Source: Terrabacter sp. Root85 (GTDB lineage: Bacteria; Actinomycetota; Actinomycetes; Actinomycetales; Dermatophilaceae). From it: DNA of 64,000 nt. Below, one piece after another: positions 32,844 through 41,156 of this stretch. Numbering within the stretch: position 1 is the first letter of the stretch; the number at the start of each line of letters is the position of its first letter. The position numbers and the translations under genes were made by a program. The stretch lies in NCBI RefSeq assembly GCF_001429185.1, contig NZ_LMIW01000001.1, positions 124,968 to 188,967 on the forward strand, given 5' to 3'. Under the pieces are notes generated by a model. The model ran no database searches, was not told the origin of the DNA, and worked only from the letters and a program-made list of their open reading frames with translations.

Positions 32844-33389
32844 ATGCACACCGTCACCCGCCGCATCCTCGTCGCCGCGTGCGCGGCCGCACTCACCGCC
32901 CCGGTCGCGTCCGCCGGCACCATCACCCCCGCGACCGCCTCGACCGCGCCGTCCTGCGGCATCACGTGGGGATCCGGCGCGAAGGCGACGAGCCCCACCC
33001 AGCTCTGGACCGGCGCCGTCACAGCGGTCCTGGCTGGCCGGCACGCCTGCTACGACCGGCTCGTCATCGACCTCGCCCGTGGCCGTGGCACCCTCGGCTA
33101 CGACGTCCGCTACGTCGGCGCCGTCACCGCGCCGGGCAGCGGCCTCCCCGTCCCCGTGAGCGGTGGCGCGAGGATCCAGGTCACCGTCGACGCGCCGTCG
33201 GTCCTCGGCCGGACCACGACGACCTTCTCCGGATGGACCACCTTCCGGCAGCTGCGGGGCGTCGGCAGCTTCGAGGGCTACACCGACTACGGGCTCGGCG
33301 TGCGGGCGCGGCTGCCGATGCGCGCCTTCGTCCTGACCGACGCCGACGGTGGCCGCCGTCTCGTCGTCGACGTCGCCCACCGGTGGTGA
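32844..33389 (+). CDS. Secreted AMIN-like domain protein
   Basis: 181 residues from ATG 32844, behind an AGGGGGAA ribosome site. The signal peptide (about 1-25, cleaved near ASAG) is followed by a beta-rich domain with YDRLVIDLARG and a C-terminal RRLVVDVAH strand. That pattern is shared with actinobacterial AMIN-like proteins. AMIN domains in other bacteria bind peptidoglycan or sit in envelope complexes; a cell-wall role here is inference. It stands alone between truA and rplQ. Confidence 0.7.
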   Translation: MHTVTRRILVAACAAALTAPVASAGTITPATASTAPSCGITWGSGAKATSPTQLWTGAVTAVLAGRHACYDRLVIDLARGRGTLGYDVRYVGAVTAPGSGLPVPVSGGARIQVTVDAPSVLGRTTTTFSGWTTFRQLRGVGSFEGYTDYGLGVRARLPMRAFVLTDADGGRRLVVDVAHRW

Positions 33390-33390
33390 A

Positions 33391-33429
33391 CGAGAAGGGC
33401 CCCGCACCACTGGTGCGGGGCCCTTCTCG
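33391..33429. terminator. Bidirectional terminator between AMIN-like gene and rplQ
   Basis: Near-perfect palindrome with a 17-19-bp stem (33391-33409/33411-33429) and a minimal loop, placed 1 base after the plus-strand stop and 41 bases after the rplQ stop on the other strand. Confidence 0.85.
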
Positions 33430-33470
33430 TCGCGCCGGAGCGCGAGGTCACTCTGGGTGGCTCAGGTGGC

Positions 33471-34169
33471 TCAGGAGCCGGAGCCGGCCTTCGTGAAGCC
33501 GGCGGCCTCGGCGTCCTCGGCGGACTTGAACCAGAACTCGGCGATCGTCTGGTCGTACCACTGACCGTCGGCCTCGTGGTACTTGCCGGAGTCGGCGTTG
33601 CCCTTGACGGTGTAGCCGTCCTCGGGCGACGAGCCGTCCTCGTTCGCGGCGACGGCGCCCTTCGGCAGCTCGACAGCAGCCTCGGTGGCCTCGGCCTTCT
33701 CGGCGTCCTCGGCGGCCTTCGTCTCGGCAGCCGCCTGCTTCGACTCGCTCTGCTTCGCAGCGCGCTTCGTGGCAGCCTCGGCCTCCTTGACCGTCGCCTT
33801 CTTGGCCGACAGCGGCTCGCGGACGAGCTCGATGACGACCATGGGGGCGTTGTCGCCCTTGCGGGCGGCGATCTTCGTGATGCGGGTGTAGCCACCGTCG
33901 CGGGCCGCCATGTCAGGGGCGATCTCGGCGAACAGGCGGTGCACGACACCCTTGTCGCGCACGACCGTGAGGACGCGGCGACGGGCGTGCAGGTCGCCGC
34001 GCTTGGCGAACGTGATGAGACGCTCGGCGAGCGGGCGCAGACGCTTGGCCTTGGCCGCGGTCGTCGTGATCTTGTCGTGCTCGAAGAGCGACGTCGCGAG
34101 GTTGGCCAGGATCAGCCGCTCGTGGGCGGGGCCGCCACCGACGCGGGGACCCTTGGTGGGGGTGGGCAT
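33471..34169 (-). CDS. rplQ: Ribosomal protein L17 with C-terminal extra domain
   Basis: 232 residues from ATG 34169, twice the E. coli length. The L17 core (1 to about 120) starts [18 protein letters not shown] Lys/Ala/Glu-rich linker follows (about 121-170), then a small C-terminal domain (about 185-230) with [15 protein letters not shown] and [13 protein letters not shown]. This matches the so-called sunset domain seen at the end of some actinobacterial proteins. L17 lies near the peptide exit tunnel, so the tail should be on the ribosome surface. It follows rpoA by 72 bases. Confidence 0.95.
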   Translation of the reverse strand: MPTPTKGPRVGGGPAHERLILANLATSLFEHDKITTTAAKAKRLRPLAERLITFAKRGDLHARRRVLTVVRDKGVVHRLFAEIAPDMAARDGGYTRITKIAARKGDNAPMVVIELVREPLSAKKATVKEAEAATKRAAKQSESKQAAAETKAAEDAEKAEATEAAVELPKGAVAANEDGSSPEDGYTVKGNADSGKYHEADGQWYDQTIAEFWFKSAEDAEAAGFTKAGSGS

Positions 34170-34241
34170 TTCGTTTCTCCTAGAAGTCCGACCAGGCCGT
34201 TCTCGAGCAGTTCGCCGAGGGCTCGGTCAAGAAGCGGTTGG

Positions 34242-35273
34242 TCAGAGACGCTCGTCCTCGACGAACGACTGGTCGTCGTCGTCGCTGTAGTCGTCCTCGC
34301 CGTAGCCGTCGACGAGGGCAGACGGGTCGAACCCGGGCGGGCTGTCCTTGAGGGCCAGACCCATGCCGACGAGCTTGGCCTTGACCTCGTCGATCGACTT
34401 CGCACCGAAGTTGCGGATGTCGAGCAGGTCGGCCTCGCTGCGGCCCACGAGCTCACCCACGGTGTGGATGCCCTCGCGCTTGAGGCAGTTGTAGGAACGA
34501 ACGGTGAGGTCGAGGTCCTCGATCGGCAGGGCGAGGTCGGCGGCGAGCGCGGCGTCCGTCGGCGACGGGCCCATGTCGATGCCCTCGGCCTCGACGTTGA
34601 GCTCGCGAGCCAGACCGAAGAGCTCGACCAGCGTCTTGCCGGCCGAGGCCATGGCGTCACGCGGGGTCATCGAGTTCTTCGTCTCGACGTCGACGATGAG
34701 CTTGTCGAAGTCGGTGCGCTGCTCGACACGGGTCGCCTCGACCTTGTAGGTCACGGTGAGCACCGGGCTGTAGATCGAGTCGACCGGGATGCGGCCGATC
34801 TCCTGGTCACCGGACTTGTTCTGCTGCGCCGAGACGTAGCCACGGCCACGCTCCACGGTCAGCTCCATCTCGAGCTTGCCCTTGTCGTTGAGCGTCGCGA
34901 TGTGCAGGTCGGGGTTGTGCACCTCGACACCAGCCGGAGGCGTGATGTCGGCGGCGGTGACCGCACCCGGACCCTGCTTGCGCAGGTACATGACGACCGG
35001 CTCGTCGTGCTCCGAGGAGACGACGAGGCCCTTGATGTTGAGGATCATCTCGGTGACGTCCTCCTTCACGCCCGGAACGGTCGTGAACTCGTGGAGCACG
35101 CCGTCGATGCGGATGGAGGTGACCGCCGCGCCCGGGATGCTCGAGAGCAGGGTGCGACGGAGGGAGTTGCCGAGCGTGTAGCCGAAGCCGGGCTCGAGCG
35201 GCTCGATGGTGAAGCGGCTGCGGTTCTCGACCACGACCTCTTCGGAGAGCACGGGACGCTGTGCGATGAGCAC
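34242..35273 (-). CDS. rpoA: RNA polymerase alpha subunit
   Basis: 343 residues from GTG 35273, with GGAAGG 9 bases upstream. An ATG 7 bases upstream is out of frame. The N-terminal assembly domain ([20 protein letters not shown]) is followed by the C-terminal domain for UP elements and activators ([17 protein letters not shown]). The tail is acidic. A strong hairpin separates it from rpsD, so expression may be partly uncoupled from the ribosomal genes. Confidence 0.98.
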   Translation of the reverse strand: MLIAQRPVLSEEVVVENRSRFTIEPLEPGFGYTLGNSLRRTLLSSIPGAAVTSIRIDGVLHEFTTVPGVKEDVTEMILNIKGLVVSSEHDEPVVMYLRKQGPGAVTAADITPPAGVEVHNPDLHIATLNDKGKLEMELTVERGRGYVSAQQNKSGDQEIGRIPVDSIYSPVLTVTYKVEATRVEQRTDFDKLIVDVETKNSMTPRDAMASAGKTLVELFGLARELNVEAEGIDMGPSPTDAALAADLALPIEDLDLTVRSYNCLKREGIHTVGELVGRSEADLLDIRNFGAKSIDEVKAKLVGMGLALKDSPPGFDPSALVDGYGEDDYSDDDDQSFVEDERL

Positions 35274-35387
35274 TGTTCATTTCCTTCCCACGGGCGACCG
35301 CCATATGACGCCTCGTGAAACTGCCCGGTCGTGATCCGGGCGGGCCGGCTCGGCTCTGTCTGCGAGCGCGACCCCAGGCACAAGGGT

Positions 35388-35425
35388 CCCCGTATGCCGT
35401 GAAGCGGGCTTCACGGCATACGGGG
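35388..35425 (-). terminator. Strong hairpin between rpsD and rpoA
   Basis: Perfect 17-bp stem (35388-35404/35409-35425) with loop CGGG, starting 7 bases after the rpsD stop and 115 bases before the rpoA start. Its arms contain CGTATGCC/GGCATACG. It is strong enough to terminate or attenuate transcription inside what is normally one operon. Confidence 0.75.
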
Positions 35426-35431
35426 CCTTGA

Positions 35432-36040
35432 TCAGTTCTTCGAGTAGAGCTCGACGATCAGCTGCTCGGTGAGCTGCGAGTCGATCTGCGCACGCACCGG
35501 GAGCTGGTGGATGAGGATCTGCAGCGAGCCGTCGACGACCTGCATCCACGCCGGGACGGGACGCTCGCCGAACGTCTGGCGGGCCAGCTCGAACGGGAAG
35601 CTCTCGACGGACTGCTTGCGGACCGTGATGATGTCGTACTGCTCGACGCGGTAGCTCGGGACGTCGACGCGCACGCCGTTGACCTCGAAGTGACCGTGCG
35701 TCACGAGCTGGCGGGCGTGGCGACGCGTGCGGGCCAGGCCAGCGCGGTAGACCACGTTGTCCAGACGCGACTCGAGGATCTGGAGGAGGTTCTCACCGGT
35801 CTTGCCGGGGCGCTTCGCCGCTTCCTTGTAGTAGCGGACGAACTGCTTCTCCATGACGCCGTACTGGAAGCGGGCGCGCTGCTTCTCCTGGAGCTGGGTG
35901 AGGTACTCCTTCTCCTGGATCCGGCGACGGCCGTGCTGGCCGGGCGGGAAGGGACGGAGCTCGAAGTTCTTGTCGCCGCCGACGAGGTCCATCTTGAGGC
36001 GGCGGGACTTCTTGGTGATCGGGCCGGTGTAACGAGCCAT
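35432..36040 (-). CDS. rpsD: Ribosomal protein S4
   Basis: 202 residues from ATG 36040. Primary 16S rRNA-binding assembly protein with an S4 RNA-binding domain (about 92-155, RLDNVVYRAGLARTRRHARQ). The N-terminus has no cysteines (TKKSRRLKMDL), so this is the zinc-free form. It follows rpsK by 31 bases and is separated from rpoA by a strong hairpin. Confidence 0.98.
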   Translation of the reverse strand: MARYTGPITKKSRRLKMDLVGGDKNFELRPFPPGQHGRRRIQEKEYLTQLQEKQRARFQYGVMEKQFVRYYKEAAKRPGKTGENLLQILESRLDNVVYRAGLARTRRHARQLVTHGHFEVNGVRVDVPSYRVEQYDIITVRKQSVESFPFELARQTFGERPVPAWMQVVDGSLQILIHQLPVRAQIDSQLTEQLIVELYSKN

Positions 36041-36071
36041 GTTTCTAGTTCTCTCTCTCGCTCAGGCCGGA

Positions 36072-36467
36072 TCAGACGCGACGGCGCTTGGGCGGGCGGA
36101 CACCGTTGTGCGGCGTGGGCGTGACGTCGCTTATTGCGCCGACCTCCAGGCCGGTGGCGGTGAGCGAACGGATCGCCGTCTCGCGGCCCGAGCCCGGGCC
36201 CTTGACGAAGACGTCGACCTTGCGCATGCCGTGCTCCATGGCGCGGCGGGCAGCAGCCTCGGCGGCCATCTGGGCGGCGAACGGGGTGGACTTGCGCGAG
36301 CCCTTGAAGCCGACCTGGCCGGCAGAGGCCCACGCGATCACGGCGCCGGTGGGGTCCGTGATCGAGATGATCGTGTTGTTGAACGTGCTCTTGATGTGAG
36401 CGTGCCCGTGGGCGACGTTCTTCTTCTCCTTGCGACGAACCTTCGTCACACGAGCCTTGGGAGGCAT
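36072..36467 (-). CDS. rpsK: Ribosomal protein S11
   Basis: 131 residues from ATG 36467, typical length. Platform protein of the small subunit near the mRNA exit and Shine-Dalgarno helix. Motifs [24 protein letters not shown] and the C-terminal [16 protein letters not shown] are standard. Part of the rpsM-rpsK-rpsD run. Confidence 0.98.
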   Translation of the reverse strand: MPPKARVTKVRRKEKKNVAHGHAHIKSTFNNTIISITDPTGAVIAWASAGQVGFKGSRKSTPFAAQMAAEAAARRAMEHGMRKVDVFVKGPGSGRETAIRSLTATGLEVGAISDVTPTPHNGVRPPKRRRV

Positions 36468-36523
36468 TTTTCTCCTACGTCAGAACTGAATGTCGGTGAG
36501 ACGTGATCGCGAGGCGATCAGCG

Positions 36524-36898
36524 TCACTTGGCCTTCTTCTTGCCGGCCACGGTGCGCTTCGGGCCCTTGCGGGTGCGCGCGTTGGTCTTGGTGCGCTGAC
36601 CGCGCACGGGCAGACCACGACGGTGACGGAGACCTTCGTAGGAGCCGATCTCGACCTTGCGGCGGATGTCGGCCTGCACCTCACGGCGAAGGTCACCCTC
36701 GAGGCGGTAGTTGCCCTCGAGGAAGTCACGAAGCGCAACGAGCTCGGTCTCACCGAGGTCCTTGACGCGGGTGTTGGGGTCGACGCCGGTGGCAACCAGC
36801 GCCTCCTTGGAACGGGTGCGACCCACACCGAAGATGTAGGTCAGTGCGACCTCGACGCGCTTCTCGCGCGGAAGGTCGACTCCAACAAGACGAGCCAT
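36524..36898 (-). CDS. rpsM: Ribosomal protein S13
   Basis: 124 residues from ATG 36898; the open frame upstream of this is not conserved. S13 contacts the large subunit (bridge B1) and P-site tRNA through its basic C-terminal tail. Motifs are [20 protein letters not shown] and [21 protein letters not shown]. It follows rpmJ after an unusually long 224-base gap with weak hairpins, which may contain a promoter. Confidence 0.97.
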   Translation of the reverse strand: MARLVGVDLPREKRVEVALTYIFGVGRTRSKEALVATGVDPNTRVKDLGETELVALRDFLEGNYRLEGDLRREVQADIRRKVEIGSYEGLRHRRGLPVRGQRTKTNARTRKGPKRTVAGKKKAK

Positions 36899-37122
36899 GT
36901 TGGGTTGTCTCCTGATTTCTGTGACGCGGAGGTCTGGAGCAAGGCACCGATCCGGGGTCACGGTCCGCCACTCAGAAGGACGGACCACCGGTCCCCGGCC
37001 TCCGTGCCGGGGGTGACGTCCTGCGCCGACACGACGGTCGGTCATCAGGGGCCGGGTGCTGCTTTCATTCACTTGTCTTGCGTGCTGTCGAAGTTCTGTC
37101 GACGGCGAGGGTGGTGTTCTGC

Positions 37123-37236
37123 TCAGCCCTGGCGCTGCTTGTGGCGCAGGTTCTCGCAGATCACCATGACCCGACCGTTGCGGCGGATCACCTTGCACTT
37201 GTCGCAGATCTTCTTGACGCTCGGCTGAACCTTCAT
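37123..37236 (-). CDS. rpmJ: Ribosomal protein L36 (zinc-binding form)
   Basis: 37 residues from ATG 37236. The smallest large-subunit protein, with an intact zinc ribbon: C11 and C14 in CDKC, C27 and H32 in CENLRH. This C+ form is the one used when zinc is sufficient; many actinobacteria also keep a zinc-free paralogue elsewhere. It lies between infA and rpsM as usual. Confidence 0.97.
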   Translation of the reverse strand: MKVQPSVKKICDKCKVIRRNGRVMVICENLRHKQRQG

Positions 37237-37391
37237 CTGCCTGCTGTCTTCAGATCGCGCGCCTGCCACCGCGGGCCCCGGAGGGCACGTGACGATCAGG
37301 TGCTTGGTTGTGTAATCGGGAGTTGGTGCCTCGCACTCGTCCCGGCCTGACATGCCCGCTCTCGCGGACCGGTCGCGGCCGACCCTGGTGC

Positions 37392-37613
37392 TCAGCGGTA
37401 GCGGAAGACGATCCGACCGCGGGTCAGGTCATAGGGCGAGAGCTCGACCACCACACGGTCCTCCGGGAGGATCCTGATGTAGTGCTGTCGCATCTTGCCC
37501 GAGATGTGTGCGAGCACCTTGTGACCGTTGGAGAGCTCCACCCGGAACATCGCGTTCGGGAGAGCCTCGACGATCGTGCCCTCGATCTCGATGACACCGT
37601 CCTTCTTGGCCAT
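37392..37613 (-). CDS. infA: Translation initiation factor IF-1
   Basis: 73 residues from ATG 37613, with GGAGG only two bases from the start. S1-like OB fold that blocks the ribosomal A site during initiation. The sequence ([20 protein letters not shown]) is nearly invariant in actinobacteria. In relatives infA directly follows map; here about 10 kb of accessory genes lie between them. Confidence 0.98.
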   Translation of the reverse strand: MAKKDGVIEIEGTIVEALPNAMFRVELSNGHKVLAHISGKMRQHYIRILPEDRVVVELSPYDLTRGRIVFRYR

Positions 37614-37871
37614 ATCCTCCGTCTATCTGTTGGTGGCCGACCCGGACTGAACCGGCCTTTGGGACGTGCCTGGGTGCCGTGCTCGTCGCACAGCGAGAAC
37701 TCAGGCGCCGAGGCACACGACACCCAACGCACAAGACTACGCCACGGGGGCCCGTTCCCCGAAATCGTGGCCGGAGCGACGACCCCGCCCGAACCATCCC
37801 CCGTGGGGGCCCCGCGGAAGGTCCTCCCACGGGAGGATCCCGTATGCCGTCGCCTTGGGTAGCGTGCTCGC

Positions 37872-39194
37872 GTGACCGTCCGGCCCGCACCCCAGGCTCC
37901 CGCTGCGCCGGCCGCACCCGGCGGGGCGGCCCGGCCGCTCGTCGACCGCGTCGGGGCGATCATCGCCTTGCTCTACTTCGTCACGTCGATCACGGTCGCC
38001 GCCGGGCTGGGCCGCAGCGCCTGGTGGGTCAACGTGCGGGACCAGCCTGCGGTCCTCGGCTACGTCGGCATCGGGCTCGGCGCCCTCGCCCTGCTCCTGC
38101 TCCCCCGCTTCCCGCGCGCGACGTTCGCGGCGTGCGGGGTGCTCGCCTACCTGCTGTACGCCGTCGGGGCCATGCTCGGGCTGCCGACGGTGCTCATGGC
38201 CCTGGTCGCGCTCTTCGGCGTCACCCTCTGGACCGACCGGCGCGGCGGGCTGTGGGCCCTCGCGGCGGCGCTCGGCTCGATCGGCCTCGCCACCGTGCTG
38301 CTCCTCCTCCGCTTCGGCTACCTCCTCCCGCCGCTCGAGACCTTCCTGTCCGACCGGGTCGCCGTCTTCCTCTTCAACAGTGCCGCCGTCGTCGTGCTCA
38401 CCTGGGCCGTGGCCGACCAGTTGCGCGCCGCCCGGGAGCGGGCCGCGCTCCAGGACGAGTCCGCGTCGCACGCGGCCGACGCGGCCGCCCACGAACAGGC
38501 CGAGCGCGCTGCCGTGAGCCGCGCTGACGGCCTGGCCGACCGGCAGCGGATCGCCCGCGAGATGCACGACGTCGTGGCGCACGGACTCTCGGTCATGATC
38601 GTGCAGGCCGACGGTGCGCGTTTCGCGGCCGCCTCCGACCCGGACGCCGCGACGACCGCGCTCGCGACGATCGCCGCGACCGGGCGGGCCTCGCTGGCCG
38701 AGATGCGGCGGCTGCTGGGCGTGCTCCGCGACGACACGACCGGCGTCCCGGAGGCGCCGCAGCCGGGACTGGCCGACATCGAGACGCTCGTGGCGGGCCT
38801 CACCGCGGGCGGGAGGGTCGTGCACCTGCGCCAGGAGGGCGAGCTGCTGCCCCACGACGCGACCGAGGGTGACGCCGCGACCGGGCTGACGGCCTACCGG
38901 ATCGTCCAGGAGGCCCTGACGAACGTCATGAAGCACGCCGGCGAGGACGCGACGGCCTGGGTCAGCGTGACGGTCGGACCGAGCCGCGTCGTCGTCGAGG
39001 TCGTCGACGACGGCGACGGCGGGAGCCACGTCGACGGCGGTGTGGGCCACGGCCTGCGTGGCATGGCCGAGCGGGTCGAGGTGCTCGGCGGCTCGCTCGT
39101 CACCGGACCTGATCCTCGCGGGGGCTACCGCGTCGTGGCGACACTGCCCCGTCTCGCGGCCGGGGCGACCCGACCCATCGAGGTCGCGCCGTGA
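37872..39194 (+). CDS. NarL-type sensor histidine kinase
   Basis: 440 residues from GTG 37872, divergent from infA. Six membrane helices fill residues 25-190 with almost no extracellular loops. Next come a helical stalk (about 195-220), a HisKA_3 dimerisation domain with phospho-acceptor H232 in REMHDVVAHGLSVM, and an HATPase domain (YRIVQEALTNVMKHA N-box, VDDGDGG, GHGLRGMAERV). The architecture resembles DesK/LiaS/VraS-like kinases, which often sense membrane or cell-wall stress. Its stop overlaps the response-regulator start. It heads the cell-wall cassette. Confidence 0.92.
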   Translation: MTVRPAPQAPAAPAAPGGAARPLVDRVGAIIALLYFVTSITVAAGLGRSAWWVNVRDQPAVLGYVGIGLGALALLLLPRFPRATFAACGVLAYLLYAVGAMLGLPTVLMALVALFGVTLWTDRRGGLWALAAALGSIGLATVLLLLRFGYLLPPLETFLSDRVAVFLFNSAAVVVLTWAVADQLRAARERAALQDESASHAADAAAHEQAERAAVSRADGLADRQRIAREMHDVVAHGLSVMIVQADGARFAAASDPDAATTALATIAATGRASLAEMRRLLGVLRDDTTGVPEAPQPGLADIETLVAGLTAGGRVVHLRQEGELLPHDATEGDAATGLTAYRIVQEALTNVMKHAGEDATAWVSVTVGPSRVVVEVVDDGDGGSHVDGGVGHGLRGMAERVEVLGGSLVTGPDPRGGYRVVATLPRLAAGATRPIEVAP

Positions 39195-39844
39195 TCCGCG
39201 TCATGATCGTCGACGACCAGGCGCTGGTGCGGGCGGGCTTCGCCATGCTCGTGCGCTCGCAGCCCGACCTCGTCGTGGTCGCCGAGTGCGCCGACGGGCA
39301 ACAGTGCCTCGACACCCTCTCGACGGTGCCGGTGGACGTCGTCCTCATGGACGTCCGGATGCCACGGATGGACGGCATCGAGGCCACCCGCCTGATCGTC
39401 GAACGCGACTGCGCCACAAGAGTTCTCGTGCTGACCACCTTCGACCTCGACGAGTATGCCTTCACGGCCCTGCGTGCCGGCGCCTCCGGCTTCCTCCTCA
39501 AGGACGCGCCACCCGAGGACCTCCTCGCCGCGATCCGGACGGTGCACGCCGGCGACGCCGTCATCGCGCCGTCGACGACGCGCCGGCTCGTCGAGACGTA
39601 TGTCCGGAGCGCTCCCGTGGCGCCGGCCCTCATCGACCGCACGACGGCCCTGACCGACCGGGAGCGCGAGGTCTGGGTGGCCATCGCCAACGGCCTGACG
39701 AACTCCGAGATCGCCGAGGCGCTCTTCGTGTCCGAGACGACGGTCAAGACGCACGTCGGCCACATCCTGGCCAAGACCGGTGTCCGCGACCGCGTCGCGC
39801 TCGTCGTGCTGGCCTACCAGACGGGCGCCGTGGCGCTGTCCTGA
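39191..39844 (+). CDS. NarL/FixJ-type response regulator
   Basis: 217 residues from GTG 39191, overlapping the kinase stop (GTGA). The receiver domain has D8/D9 and phospho-acceptor D54 in VLMDVRMPRMDG, with Lys in LLKDAP. A LuxR-type helix-turn-helix is at about 150-210 (LTDREREVWVAIANGLTNSEIAEAL). It should bind promoters when phosphorylated by the adjacent kinase. The next operon, alr-ddl-dipeptidase, begins 127 bases downstream on the same strand and is the obvious candidate target. Confidence 0.93.
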   Translation: MIRVMIVDDQALVRAGFAMLVRSQPDLVVVAECADGQQCLDTLSTVPVDVVLMDVRMPRMDGIEATRLIVERDCATRVLVLTTFDLDEYAFTALRAGASGFLLKDAPPEDLLAAIRTVHAGDAVIAPSTTRRLVETYVRSAPVAPALIDRTTALTDREREVWVAIANGLTNSEIAEALFVSETTVKTHVGHILAKTGVRDRVALVVLAYQTGAVALS

Positions 39845-39971
39845 GCCGGGCGAGGGCGCGTCCACAGCCGCGTTCTCCACCCGGGCTGCGCCGCGCTCCT
39901 CCCTGAGGAGGATGCCGAGCTCGGTCCACGGCCCGATGCGGGCCTCGGGCTCGCGCTCCTAGCGTCGAGTC

Positions 39972-41156
39972 ATGATCGAGACAGACCCGTCGGCCACCGC
40001 CGCGCTCGCACCCCCGGGGCCCACCTCGCTGGCCGGCGAGCTCGCCGAGGCCGTCGTCGACCACGGGGCGATCGCGGCGAACGTCCGCGCCCTCCGCGCG
40101 ACCGCCGGCACCCGGCTCATGGCCGTCGTCAAGGCCGACGCGTTCGGGCACGGTGCCGTGCCGGTCGCCCGCACCTGCCTCGCCGCCGGCGCGTCCTGGC
40201 TCGGGGTGACCCGCGTCGGCGAGGCGCTCGAGCTGCGTCGGGTCGGCATCACGGCTCCGGTCCTCGCGTGGCTCTTCGAGCCGTCCCGCGCCGAGGAGGC
40301 GGTCGCCGCAGACGTGGACCTCTCGGTGAGCAGCCCCGGTGACCTCGCAGCGGTCGCCCGCGGGACGGGACGCCCCCGCCTCCACCTCAAGCTCGACACC
40401 GGCCTGCACCGCAGCGGCTGCCCCGGCGAGGACTGGTCCGGGCTCGTGTCGGCCGCCGCGGCACTGGAGTCGGCCGGTCGGGTCCGGGTGGTCGGCCTGT
40501 GGTCCCACCTGTCGCACGGCGGCGAGCCGGACGCGGTGGCGACCCACCGCCAGCTGCTCATGTTCCGCGTCGGCGTCGACCTCGCCCGTGTCGCCGGACT
40601 GCGCCCCGAGGTCGTCCACCTCGCGAACACCGCTGCAGTGCAGGCAAACTCACGCCACACGGCATACGACCTCGTCCGGGTCGGAGCCGGGATCTACGGG
40701 ATCGGCGACGGACTGAGCCCAGCGCTGACCCTGCGCACCCGGGTCGTGCAGGTGCGTCGTGTCGCGACGGGTCGCGGGGTCGGCTACGACCACGTCGGCC
40801 GCACGACGCGCGACACCCATCTGGCGCTCGTCCCGCTCGGCTACGCCGACGGGCTGCCACGCGCCGCGACGGGCCGGGCGAGCGTGTGGGTCGGCGGGCG
40901 ACGGGCCCCGCTCATCGGCCGGGTCTGCATGGACCAGGTCGTCGTCGACGTGGGCCCGGAGCCGGTCCCGGTCGGCGCCGAGGTGCTCGTCCTCGGAGCG
41001 GGCGAGTGCGGCGAGCCGACCGCCCGCGACTGGGCGCGCTGGGCCGGCACCAACGAGCACGAGATCTACACGGGCATCGGCGCACGCGTCGCGCGCCGAC
41101 ACGTCGGGGGCGCCCACGGCATCGCGGTGCCCGGCGTCGGAACGGAGGAACGATGA
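39972..41156 (+). CDS. alr: Alanine-racemase-family enzyme (possibly relaxed to serine)
   Basis: 394 residues from ATG 39972. The PLP lysine is K54 in VVKADAFGHG and the second catalytic base is Y272 in GVGYDHVG. It supplies D-alanine (or another D-amino acid) for the ligase encoded next. The position equal to Tyr354 of Geobacillus Alr is H363 (TNEHEIYTG). Tyr is normal in alanine racemases, while VanT serine racemases have Asn there. No membrane domain as in VanT. It is coupled to the ligase gene by an ATGA overlap. Housekeeping versus specialised role cannot be settled here. Confidence 0.88.
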   Translation: MIETDPSATAALAPPGPTSLAGELAEAVVDHGAIAANVRALRATAGTRLMAVVKADAFGHGAVPVARTCLAAGASWLGVTRVGEALELRRVGITAPVLAWLFEPSRAEEAVAADVDLSVSSPGDLAAVARGTGRPRLHLKLDTGLHRSGCPGEDWSGLVSAAAALESAGRVRVVGLWSHLSHGGEPDAVATHRQLLMFRVGVDLARVAGLRPEVVHLANTAAVQANSRHTAYDLVRVGAGIYGIGDGLSPALTLRTRVVQVRRVATGRGVGYDHVGRTTRDTHLALVPLGYADGLPRAATGRASVWVGGRRAPLIGRVCMDQVVVDVGPEPVPVGAEVLVLGAGECGEPTARDWARWAGTNEHEIYTGIGARVARRHVGGAHGIAVPGVGTEER

